In this document: in pieces, positions 25,946-38,140 of the stretch
Layout of the letters: each line of letters begins with the position of its first letter
Numbering within the stretch: position 1 is the first letter of the stretch
DNA from: Ascaris suum
Lineage: Eukaryota > Nematoda > Chromadorea > Rhabditida > Ascarididae
Assembly (NCBI GenBank): GCA_013433145.1
Contig: CM024178.1
Coordinates: forward strand, 8,603,260 to 8,667,259
DNA: 64,000 nucleotides
Reading direction: 5' to 3'
Program-made: the position numbers and the translations under genes
The notes under the pieces: model-generated
What the model was told of the DNA's origin: nothing
Databases searched by the model: none
Seen by the model: only the letters and a program-made list of their open reading frames with translations

Positions 25946-26002
25946 TGGAATAGAATAGAATAGAATAGAATAGAATAGAATAGAATAGAATAAAATAGAA
26001 TC
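25946..26002. repeat. (TAGAA)n pentanucleotide repeat
   Basis: About eleven units of TAGAA with one AAAAT-type variant near the end. Confidence 0.95.
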
Positions 26003-27245
26003 GAAAGTAATTACAACTTTAAGTTTATTTTTTCATCTTCGAATATACTTTTAGCTGTGCAAATGAATATGCTCAAAAAAAAACAGTTCATATCGTTCTT
26101 AAGAAATCGACGTTATTTTCGATGTTTTTTTTTTCAATCATTTTAATTTTTTCTTATTTTATGTTGCTGAATTTCTATTTGAAGCAAAAAAAAAAATTCA
26201 AATTCCTGGGAAATATTTTCTTTCCATTCACGTGAACAATTCCCATAAATGAGCATAAATCTTGCTGTAAAAATGACATTGTAGAGTGGCATTTACATTT
26301 CGAAGAATTACATCATTACTGAGATAGTCGCAATTGTCATCATTAGGAATACTGAGTTACGTTAACACATTATCTTTTGAAAAAAATATTTGCAAGAATT
26401 GTGATGATAGGACGATAGGACGATGGTAGAAGGGACGGCGCTAGAAAGTTGGTGGAGGTGTGAGGCTGGGGGGGAGGTTGATGGAGAAAAGGTTGGAGAA
26501 GATAAAATAGGTGAGGGGATGGTTGAGGATTGAATAAGGAATATGATAGCTTTTAAAATGATGAACGAAAAATTACTATTTGTTTCTTATTTACTAGAGA
26601 ATATCTTTCTCTATCGTTTTTTTTTTCAACTCAAAAAAAAAATTGCAATGCTTTTTTTTTCCTTACAATTTCTTAATATTATCTCGATAATTAGAGATCG
26701 TTTATATTAGTTGTTAGATTTGTTTAATCAACATCTATTCATCTTAGTGAAAGCAATATTTTTTTTTTTTTAAATTCATTTCAAAAGATAGAAATTTTAT
26801 CACCTGAATGAATCGCATGGGTTAGATTTGGCGAATATTCTCGGAAATCTTCTCTGATAAAATACGATACTTATCATTGATAAAGTTAAATGTTGTGATA
26901 AAATAATTATCTCTTTGTTTATTTACTAAAATTAACTACTTTATTGAGTAAATTTACTAAATTTTACAACAAATTTACTAAAATTTACTAAATAGCTTGT
27001 GAAATGTGCTCATGGATGACAAGTACACTTAGATATTTGGCAATTTTAAGAGCGCTTAGCCAATACTTTATGTTGAAAACTTATCGATGAATTTTATGAT
27101 TTAATAGGTTTTTTTTAAGAAATTGTAAAGGAATATTTTACGAAGATGAATTCAGGAAACAAAAAATCTCTTGCAAATTTTCTTCTTAGATATTTAATTT
27201 AATAAATAATTTCCTGATTGAATTTTTCGTTAATAAATTTTTTTA

Positions 27246-27301
27246 GAGGGGGGGGGAGGGGAAAATTTTCAAAATTGAATTTTAGGGGGGGGGGAAGGGG
27301 C
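27246..27301 (+). repeat. Duplicated G-run block
   Basis: AGGGGGGGGGAGGGGAAAATTTT and AGGGGGGGGGAAGGGGCAAATTTT lie about 40 bp apart and look like one duplicated block. Each contains two long G-tracts. Confidence 0.75.
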
Positions 27302-27645
27302 AAATTTTAAAAATATTACTTTGAACGCTAAAATTTTTGACTGTCATCTATTTGGAAATGAATCGTTTACAATAGAGAAATATTTGAACACCATTAAGAA
27401 TTGTAGTTGATTTGTATCCACATAAAATATAGCATTTGCAATTTAATTTTTTTCTAATTTTTTAACTTTTTTATCTTTTCAATCATTGAAAAAAATTTAC
27501 GAATAAAACTTTTTTAATGAATTATTTTTCTTTTTTTTTTTCTTTAAATGTGGAAAATTTCAATTATGTATTTGTAGACGAGCGATAAAAGTTATCAGAT
27601 AAGAAAAGTTCTATGCCAAGAGAAAAAAGGCGATCACGAATATTC

Positions 27646-27696
27646 GCCAAAAGAAAAATATGAGCCAAGAGAAAAATATGAGCCAAGAGAAAAAGT
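27646..27696. repeat. 18-bp minisatellite
   Basis: Three units of GCCAAGAGAAAAATATGA type, with GCCAA starting at 27646, 27664 and 27682. The first unit reads CGCCAAAAG. Related copies of GCCAAGAG and AAAAGTTCTAT lie at 27605-27625 and just after the array. Confidence 0.85.
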
Positions 27697-28572
27697 TCTA
27701 TTTCGCTGTATATAAACTTCACTTATAATTTAATATTTATTGGCGTAAATATTGTGAAATTATAAGAATGACTTAAGGAGAATAAACTTGAAATTTTATT
27801 TGGATATAAATATTCACTGAGGTGAAGATTATTTATATATCTGAAATTTATGGTGAATATATTGCAATTATATATTATTTACGATGTGCAAAATTAACAC
27901 ATGTTTTTAAATTCATTACGGGTAGGCGGGAGTCTATTGAGAAGAGGTGAGAAGGAAAACGAGGAAGTAGAAGAATAAGAGTGAGAAAGAGTGGGAGGAG
28001 GAAGAAGTGGATAAAGAAAAATTTGATTATATAAAATTCACTTTTCGAAGAAAAAAAAAACAAAAGATTTGATGAAAAATTAGCGATACATTCATTCATG
28101 AGAAATAAGAGAGCTCTATTCGACGCTTTCAACTTCAATACATTTGAGTTTATTGTTTTCAATGAATTATTCACAAAACAAGGCATGCATGGAAAATTAT
28201 TTTGCTATATTCTATGATCTTCTCGAATCACTTTTTTTTTCATCCTCCATTTCAATTACATATATATTTTTTTCTATCTTTTCTTTTTCTAAACGAATTT
28301 TTTTTTTCTTAGTTTTAAACTATATTATGTTAGGCAAGAAAATTTTCAACATACTTTCATATTAGGTAAACGTTTTCATAAATAATGAAAAAAAAAATGA
28401 AGGCATTTATTATATAAATGGTTAGGCACATTTATTTTTATTACTTCAACTATATGTAATTGCTTGAAATTCTTATGAAGCACTTTTGTACATTTTTTTA
28501 AAGGAATAATGTTCGCATGGAGAATTGCCTATTTACTGGACTACTCAATTACTTGTTTATGTTACTACATTG

Positions 28573-28690
<118 letters not shown>

Positions 28691-29180
28691 TATTTATTGA
28701 TTTATAGCGACAATTTGAATAAAATTTTTCGTATGAATGATATTTATTAATCGAAATATGTTAATTTCAGTTTTGAATAAAAGTTGCGAGGCAAATTGCA
28801 CTTTTGTATTAATTCATCGTTCTATCGGTTTAAAGAATGAAAGCATTCTCTCATTAACGCTATGTGATGATTGTTTGGATCGTCGTTGTATTGAATTAAC
28901 GCCTATCATAATTCCACTTGAAAATATTTTCGAATTGAGAAGTTTTTTTTTTTCAATTCTATATTCAATTGGTTCATTGAACTATTGAACTGATCTCTGT
29001 TTTATTCTCGCATTTATATAATTATAATATTTTTATTTCTGAGGAAAAAAAAATTTTTTTTTTGTTCCCTGAGGAATATTATCGTTTCGTATTCTATATT
29101 CTGTTAATTCTGCTATTCTCTGGAATTTTTATTCACCTATTAAGACTTGTATTCAATCAATAACTGTACAATAATCAATA

Positions 29181-32100
29181 ATGGGTATTTGCCAAAGTCA
29201 AGAAGAAAAAACATTGGCACAAAAGAGTAAAGCGATCGATAAAGAGATGATGCAAGGACATATTGCACAGCAAAAAGTCGTCAAACTTTTATTATTAGGT
29301 AATTATTTCGATTCAATTCTTATACTATTCCTATACCATAATTCATTTAATTACATATAATTTCAATTCCTTCATAACAATTCGTTTCAACTTCATTGTC
29401 ACTATATGCAAAAGAATCCATATTCACCTGAAGAATGGAATTTTTATTAAATGAGTATTTTTATTGAGATGAACATCAAAAATCTACATCACTAATATTG
29501 AAAAGAGATGTTAAAATATTGAACGTGAATATTTCAAAAATTTATAAAAGTCAAATTTTGCCGATTTCAAAAGAAAATTGTTGCAACAATTTCCGAGAAT
29601 AACAAATTGTAATTTCAATTATGCTCGAAAAATTGATGAACGATGCACATAATATAAGTAGTTCATTTCAAATGAAATATCAGGTGATAAATTGTTAAAA
29701 TATAAAAAAATTCAATAAAAACGAACGTATTTTTCAGCTCTTGAAAGAAAATTTGAATTTTTCGTAAAAGTACAATCAATTAATTTGCAATTAAATCGAA
29801 AATTTTTAATTCTAAACGTTGGTTTCTTTAGTTGAAAATAAAATATTATTGTTTGCTTACGCATAAAATTGAACGAAACAGTAAAATTTACGATTTTTTC
29901 ATATTTTTTTTCACCCATTTTTCTAATTTCTTTGATTTTTGCCAATTCATATTTCACCATTTTTGAAAAGTTGAAATATTTATGAGAAATTCGGCATTAA
30001 AAACAAATTTTTCTCAACTTTTTTAAAAAACTCAAACACAATAAATAATATCTTCATAAATAACATAGAATATAGAATTCAATGCAAGCTCGCAACATTT
30101 TGCAATTTTTTTTTTACATATTTTTCAATTCAATTTCAATTTTCATTTCCTTTTTATTAAGATACCTGGAATATTAAAATTCCAAACACTCGAATTTTAC
30201 AAAAAAAAAATTTTTTTTTTATTTCATATTCTCGTTTCTTTTAACAAATCTAGACATTTGTAACCAATTATTAATTGAAGCAAAATTTTTTCTCTTATTA
30301 TATTTCCAGTAAAAAAAAAAACTTAATCTATTATAATCATTGAATTTTCTTTTGCATTTGCATCAGTATCGTATTCTTTTCATAATCATTGAAAGAATAT
30401 TCACACAATTTGTTGTAAAGTTTTTCGTATTATTTGATGATTTTTTTTTTTGTTTGTTTCAGGTGCTGGTGAATGTGGCAAAAGCACCGTCCTAAAACAA
30501 ATGAGGTATGTGAATATGTCGATCTTTAATTCGTAATGAATAACCGTCGAATGAGTACATCATCACTGTGAGAAAATATTATTGCTGTGTTAGCGATTTT
30601 TCTTGTGTGAAAAAAAAATTTTTTTTTTGTTGCCATAAGTAGTCGGTTATATTTTACATCGTAGCGATTTATTCAGTTTAAAAAAAAATACTAAAAATTG
30701 ATTTTTTTTATTGATAATAAAATTACGAAAGTTGCAAAAGCTGACGTTTGTATTTTGCAAAAATTGCAAAAATTGATGTTTGAATTTTGCAAAAATTGAT
30801 GTTTGAATTTTTTTGAAAAAAAAATATTAAAAAATTTCATTAGATTTAAAATAGTAATTAGAAAGTTTTTAAAAAAATTGCAGAATTTTGCATACACATG
30901 GCTTTACTGAAGAAGAGATGCTTCAACAAAAAGCGGTAATTTATAATAATACCGTTCAAGCGATGGCATCATTATTAAGGGGTATGAAAACCTTGAATAT
31001 TCCACTTGAAAATCCACAACGAGAAGTGAGTATATTTCCTCATCTTTTTTTTAAAAAATATGCAAATTTATTACGTTAAAAGAAATTTGAATTGAATTTT
31101 TGTAAATTAATATGCAAAATAAAGATTAATATATTTCTCGAAAATCAATTAAAGGAATTCAATTTTCCCAACAACAATATTTAACAATTATCAAATAATT
31201 CAATTGAGGCGGAAATATTTACTTATTTCTTAATTAGCCTCAAAAATGAAACTAGTAAATTCAGCGAGAAATAAAAGAGCATACTATCTGCTCAGATTAT
31301 GGCCAGAGGTAACTATGCATGGGGAGAGGGACTGGTGATGCTGGTGAGGATGAGGGGGTGGGGGAGGCAAGGGAATGTCTTCCGACAAGGCGACAAACAG
31401 AAGACTAGAAATAAGTGCATAATGCATTCAAATAATGAAAAAAACGCAACATAATGAAATGAGTGAAAGAACTGAAGATTTGAAATATTGGAATAATTAT
31501 ATTGTAATTGAATATCGGAATTGAATGATTGAAATATTCTAGTAGGATTATTACAGTGGGGTTACGATATCTTTATTGAACAGGAGGATGCTTGGCTGAT
31601 AGTTATGAGAAGCTTTGAAGTGGGACCGATCTGATTATGAATGAGAATAAATTGGCAATCGTAACTCTCTCCTCTCAGCCTCTCTCCCCTCTTCCCTTCT
31701 ATGATCAGTTTTCTCAAATGCTGTTCGAACAGAATATGATGTTTCCGGCGTAATATTTGCCTAATTGAATTTGTATTTTATTGTTCGTTCATTGTTAGAA
31801 GATGAAATCACGTTGAATAGAAGGGAATTTCAAAATTTTATCATTTTCTTATATATTGCCCTTATTTGGCCATAATATAAATTCATACGAAAAGCACACG
31901 AAAGAAGTATTAGAGATTATGAAGTCTAGAATTCAATTAATCGTCAAATTGGAATGATCATTTGTTACTCATTGCTGTGATTAATAATGAAATATAGTTG
32001 AGTAATATCGTTATTGCAGTCGGATGCACGTGTTGTTCTTGATGTAATCAAAGCCGGCGATGAATCGGAACCTTTTAGTCCTGAACTTACAAAAGCACTT

Positions 32101-35100
32101 AAAAGTCTATGGTCGGATAAGGGTGTCAATAGGGATGCGTATAATCGTGGCAATGAATTTCAACTCCCTGAATCGGCTAATTAGTAAGACTTATTAAAAT
32201 ACTACCTCGTTTGCAATTTTAGAGAAATAATGAAGAAATAAAATCAATACATTAAAATATAAATCTTTATTATTTTCGATTCAGTGGAATTAAATTCGTG
32301 GCAAATATTGCCAGGATATATGTGAAATAATGTATCTCAATGCATATTTTAGGTTAATTTAATGATGTGATGATGATATTCATATTACTATCATCGAAAT
32401 CATCGAAAAAAATTTTCCATAAAATATGTTTTAAAGAAAATCTCCATTACTGATGACGCTAAAAAAAAGATTTTTACTATCAAACGGGTGGAAAATTTTG
32501 AAATTTTTTGTAATTGGCATAATTCCAATTTTTAATGCAATTAAATATTCCTTAAAATTCTTGAATTTTTCACTTTTAAATTTAAGTTTATAATTTTATA
32601 AAAATAAGCGAAAATTTTCTGAATTTTTTTTTGATTAAAAATTTATGAATTCTCTAAGAAATGTTTTTTCTTTTCTGAATCTTTTTTTTTTCTCGTTCAT
32701 TGAATTTCTCAACGTTTTATTTAGAAATATGAAAATTTCCACTCGTTTTTTTTTCTCAACATTTTTCTTAATTAATATCGAAATGCAAATTTTTAGTTTT
32801 CTAAATTCACTTGATCGAATTGCGATGCCTGACTATAAACCGACCGAGCAGGATATCCTCTTGAGTCGAATCAAAACAACAGGTATTGTGGAGGTGAAAT
32901 TTCAAATGAAGAACGTCGATTTTCGGTTTGTGTTTTTTTTTTTTTATTAGTGAAAATTTTCTCAAAAATATTCACAAATATTTCTTCTTTTTTTTTTTAA
33001 ATCGCCTGAAGTAATTTGGATTTTTTTTTGGCCCATTTTATTATTAGAATATTTGTGGAAATAATGGCGTTTTTTTTTTCAATCTTTTTTGCTTTCCACG
33101 TATCACAACATCTTTAAATTATTACTAATAACTCTATAAATCATGTCAATTTCACATTTCTTGGATTCGTGCCAATTTCCCCATATAACAATAGTAATAA
33201 TAAATTATAAATAATAAAGCTAACAATAATAAAAACAAATTCCTATGAATTATTCCTATTAATTGTGCAAGATTGCCAGCGAGAACTATCACCTGCTATT
33301 AGATTTTATGCGTTTACATAGTTTCCTTAATTTCTTACATTGTAAACTTTTTCAATTTATATAAGTGAAAATATGAATCGACTCTTTATTTTAGAGTTTT
33401 CGATGTTGGTGGTCAACGATCAGAGCGTAAAAAATGGATTCATTGCTTTGAAGATGTAAATGCAATTATTTTCATTGCAGCAATAAGTGAATATGATCAA
33501 GTGCTATTCGAGGATGAAACTACCGTAAGGCGAATTTATTTATACTATCACTCCTTTAAAGAAAAAATTTGCATATTTTCAATGAATACCATCAACGAAG
33601 CATTAACTCTCAAAAATATTAATTTAATATTTTTATGTAAATTTTTTCAAAATTATTCTAAGAAAGTTGGAAATTTTTACGAAAGACTAAAGTTTAAAGT
33701 TTAATATATTACTGCCTTAACGAATCTATTGAAGGACTCTCAGCTCCATAATGAGCCATTAATAATTTGCATGAATTTTTAACGACTAAAAGACTTAAGC
33801 GATAAGAAATTGATGCTCATATAATTCGTAGTGAATGTATATGCAAAGAAAATTTTATGAAATATTGTGAAAAAAAAAACGAACAAAACGTTAATCATAT
33901 TTAAGAGGCCATAATTAGCCTTAGGCTCTTAGACGTTTAGGCCAAACAAAAAAAATGCTCTACTATGAAACAATTTTTTTTTTATATTGTCTAATATTTC
34001 ACATAAATCTAAAATTCACATTAAAATTCCGAAAAAAAAATTTAAAAATTTTTCTCAAGGATTTAAAATATTTTAATCGTTTTGTTAGAAATTTTCCTAA
34101 GGAATTAATAGTTGTTTTCTCTGCAAAAAAAAAAAAAAAAAAACAACTGCTCACTGAACGAAAATCCATCTCTGAAATCATTATTTCGTTGAAGTCATTT
34201 TATTATGTTAGTAATACGAGTAATATGTATGCCTCTTTGTATTCGTTACGAAATAAAATAAAGCTATTATAACAAATAAATAAATGTATGCTATGTATTT
34301 GTATTAATATCGCACATCATTAAATCATGAACAAAGAAATCATCGATTTTTGTGAAAAGCTTTTTGGAATTAATCCTTTGAAGACAAATGTTTGTCAATA
34401 AGCGATAATTAATATTCATAGATAGATTTATTAAGTGGGCACATTATTTGATAGCAATATTACTAATCGTTATTAATTACTATTTCAAAGGAAAAAAAAA
34501 ACGAGAATTCCAATAATAATAGCTTGTTTTCAGTTAACGTTTGCCATAGCTTATTGAACTCATAGAATTATAACTGTTGAGAATAACTATGATAACTAAT
34601 ATAATGATCGGAGCTGGGTTTATTTTTTTATGAATTGAAAAATTAAAGTTAGATTAGGAGAATGAAAAATCAACGTTAGAAAAAGTGTCTTTGTTTTATG
34701 CAAGGAAGGAATTTTTTTTAATTTTTTTTTTCGTTGATAGAATTGCTGCTCGTTTCGAAATTATTTTGCCTCCAAATTAAAATCATATAAGTTGAAAAAA
34801 AAATTTTTTTTTATTAATATGAATGCATCATTCGTATGATTGTTTGTTTTCCTATTTTTAAATAATTCAAAAATTTTCAACAATTTTCATGCAAATTTTC
34901 AACTTTACAAATGATAGGAATCTTTCACAAAATTCATTTATTTAATTTTATTATGCAAAACAACTCTTTTGAATTGTAAATTCTCATCTCATTTATGTGT
35001 ATTGACGATATAAACGTTCTCTCATTCTGATCACTATGGTAACCGTTGAAGTGCAAATGTTCTCATTAATTGCAATAATTGCATTTCATTTCGTAGTATT

Positions 35101-37902
35101 TTACTCTTTTTTTTGCTGGATATTTGCAAAACTTGAATTGCAAAATTCAAAAGCACTAAAATATTTGTTGCATTTTATATACCTCGTTTTATTGAAGTGT
35201 TTTTAGAAATAGCGTCGAATCAATTAAATTAATGATGCAGAACATAATAGAATGTAAGCTTTTTTTTTTCATACAGAAGCATCAATAATATGCGCGTTTT
35301 AAGAGAAATAATCTGAAATTTTTTAATCAGAAATAATCAGAAAAAAATTTTTTTTATTACCAATTGGAATATGTTTATATATTCATTATACAAATATAAG
35401 CGCTTATTGTTTTTTAAACGATTTTTAAAGAATTTTTTCGTGAAGCTCTCCTATAATAAACAACTATGGCATTAAAAAGTGGAAAAAAAAAGTGAATCCA
35501 TAAACTTCACAAAATTCATTAAAAAATGAAAAAAATATATAAATTAATTAGGTATGAAATGAAAAAAAAAATTTCATATCGTTTCTTTATTCCTCATATT
35601 TAATTTCTTTTATACTTTTAGCTAAGTTACCTACTTATAAAATCAACGCTTATTGCAAGAAATTTGAAATATTTCATCAATTGCCTTTTTCTTAGCACAT
35701 TTTCACCTGATATTTTTCCTCTGTTATTTAGCTTAAAAAAGACATTAAAAAATAACATTTAATGCAAAGATATGATCTTATGATAAGTAAAATTTTTCAG
35801 TCGCAAATTTGAATTAGAGCTGCAATAATTTTACGAAAATTTTGAAAAATTTCAAAATCTCTTTAATGGATTTTTCAATTGTATGCTTATTTCACGGTTT
35901 TTTTTTTTCATAAGATGGGAAATCTTAAATTTTTTCACTCTAATATTCGTTCATATTTTAGCACATTTGGCGAGAATTAATCAAATCAGAAATGAGTTAT
36001 ATCGATATCGATTTAACGCATCAAGAATGTCGTTCAATTTGAAGTGAAAATCATATTTTCTTTCGTTACAAACAATTTGATAGCGTAGTTTTTGTCAATA
36101 ATAGAAAAAATACTTCCCTATCAATTCAATGATTGTAGCGAAAATAGCCTGATGGAAACGTTCGAGACGTAATTGCAGCAGTAACGCCTTAAAATCTATG
36201 GGGCTTTGTTTATGAATTTATCAATAAGCATGCTCGTTCATTGCTATAAAAAATCGAGAAAAAGTTTTCGTCTAAATAAAAAACAAATATATTTCAGAAT
36301 CGTATGATTGAAAGTATGCGATTATTCGAGTCGATCTGCAATAGTCGATGGTTTATTAATACCTCGATGATTCTCTTCCTCAATAAAAAAGATTTATTCT
36401 TGGAGAAAATACAAAAAACTTCGATAAAAATTGCATTCCCCGAATATAAAGGTTTGGCAATAATCCAATTTTTTTAAAAAAATCTGCTATAAACTACCGG
36501 AAATAATCGTTCAATATTCGTTTTTGAGTAAAAATTCAAAATTTTTACAGGTCAATGATGAAACATCTGTCGCATTCGTTCATCTAAAGAAATATTCATC
36601 AAGTTTCTAAGTGAAAATATTGATAACTAAGGATCCTACACGTGAATTTGTGAATACGCTTAGTTAAATGAATTTCACCGATAATTAACGCAATTATATG
36701 TACATTTTTTTCAAAATTATTCCTCAAACTATCATTTTTGATGAAGTTTATTGAGTATTTTATTTGATTTTTGATCTGCAAAAGCGATCTTAATGTTTCT
36801 TAATCTTTTACTAAGAAATAACGCAAACGAACTTACAACTTACTTCAATAATAGGTTGAATTGAATACATCGATCCCATATCTACTCATAAGATTTTTGA
36901 TATTATATTCTTCCTTAAATATATTCAAATTGGGATGATTATATCTTTAGAAATTTCTCCCTTCTTATACCGTTATTTCTTTATTATATTTCCGCTATCT
37001 TTATCGGTCTAAAAATTTTTGAAATTTCCACATTTCTATAGGAGAATATTTTAAAATTATTCGTTTCTCTTCAAGAAAACTATGATAATCCTTCAACAAT
37101 TGTCTATGTCGATGTAATAAACAACAAATGAATGTAGCATATTTTTCGTTTGTCACAATGTCTGAAAATGAAAAACGGATGAATAAAAAAATTGTTTTGC
37201 AATAACTATTGAATAGGCACGAGGAACTCAAACATTTTCCAATTATTTTTTGAAAATTTCTGAGTCGAATCAACGATCAACTAACATATTCTCTATTGCT
37301 TTTTTTTATCTTTTCATTTACTGAAAATTTCTCTAGATTAAATCACTTTGTTTATCGCCAAAAATAAACGTTGATATTTGGCATGTATCGTAGATTTTCA
37401 ACGATATTGCATCATACATAAATTCTTCATAATTAATTTTTTTTTTACCATGCTCAACTTATATATAATTCATAAAAGTTAACTCTTTAATGTACTCTTC
37501 AATTTGAAACATCATCTAGAGCAGCATCTTGAATGTGTCTATTGATCTTTATCATTTTCTCTTGATCACAAATTTGCCATACAAAAATATGAAATCAACT
37601 TTGCAACTTATCAGCAATAATTATTCTTATCAATAATATTCAATGAATCTTTTTTTTTCAAAAAAAAAAAAAATCGAACGTCAACAAACATAATGAGTTT
37701 AATCATAATTACAGGTCCACAAACTTATGAAGATTCGGTTCGTTTCATTGAGGAGAAATTCGAAGGTCTAAATGCGAATCCAGAAAAAACAATTTATATG
37801 CATCAAACATGTGCAACGGATACAAATCAAGTACAGATGATATTGGATAGTGTTATCGATATGATCATTCAAGCTAATTTACAAGGATGTGGATTATATT
37901 AA
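29181..37902 (+). CDS. gpa-3: Guanine nucleotide-binding protein alpha subunit, Gi/o class (GPA-3-like)
   Basis: Membrane-anchored GTPase that relays signals from seven-transmembrane receptors. In C. elegans the GPA-3 type acts in chemosensory neurons. Eight exons: 29181-29298, 30463-30505, 30884-31025, 32020-32183, 32797-32925, 33395-33524, 36298-36451 and 37715-37902 (TAA), 355 residues, the usual length. All key elements are intact: MGICQS for myristoylation at Gly2 and palmitoylation at Cys4; P-loop GAGECGKST (40-48); switch I Arg180 and Thr183 in SRIKTTG; switch II DVGGQ with Gln206; NKKD (271-274); TCAT (325-328); and C-terminal CGLY, whose Cys352 is the pertussis-toxin ADP-ribosylation site. 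The helical domain (about 65-155) is the most divergent part. Introns range from about 0.4 to 2.8 kb. I call it gpa-3 from the N-terminus and overall resemblance; another nematode-specific Gi/o paralogue is possible. Confidence 0.95.
30741..30812. repeat. 23-bp tandem repeat in G alpha intron 2
   Basis: GATGTTTGAATTTTGCAAAAATT occurs two to three times with variation (GACGTTTGTATTTTGC first). Intronic. Confidence 0.7.
33525..36297 (+). other. Long sixth intron of the G alpha gene
   Basis: 2.77 kb of AT-rich sequence between exons 6 and 7. It is the longest intron of this gene. Numerous A-tract/T-tract junctions. No nested gene, RNA gene or mobile element that I can support. Confidence 0.7.
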
Positions 37903-38105
37903 TTTATATTAATTGATATTTTTTGTTTGCTTTAGCTAGTATGAAAGAGAAACATATTTGTATGTTCAGATATAGGTTTACAATTAAGTATATAGATGAT
38001 GAAAACGATTCCATAGAAAGTAATTACATCATATTTATTCCCTTTGAAGCATTTCATTGCCGAAGCACTTTTGCTAACCATTTAAGCTTCCATAGATCTC
38101 CTTTC

Positions 38106-38140
38106 CCCCCCTCCTCCTCCTCCTCCTCCTCCTCCTCCTC
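38106..38140. repeat. (CTC)n trinucleotide repeat
   Basis: About nine to ten CTC units in a pyrimidine-rich strip downstream of the G alpha stop codon. It encodes poly-Ser only in a spurious ORF. Confidence 0.9.

Noticed and set aside
25431..25963. Two consecutive plus-strand ORFs (105 and 66 codons)
   Set aside because: At about 70-75% A+T a window of this size is expected to give a few ORFs of 80-105 codons by chance. No recognised domain, and the second runs into a (TAGAA)n repeat.
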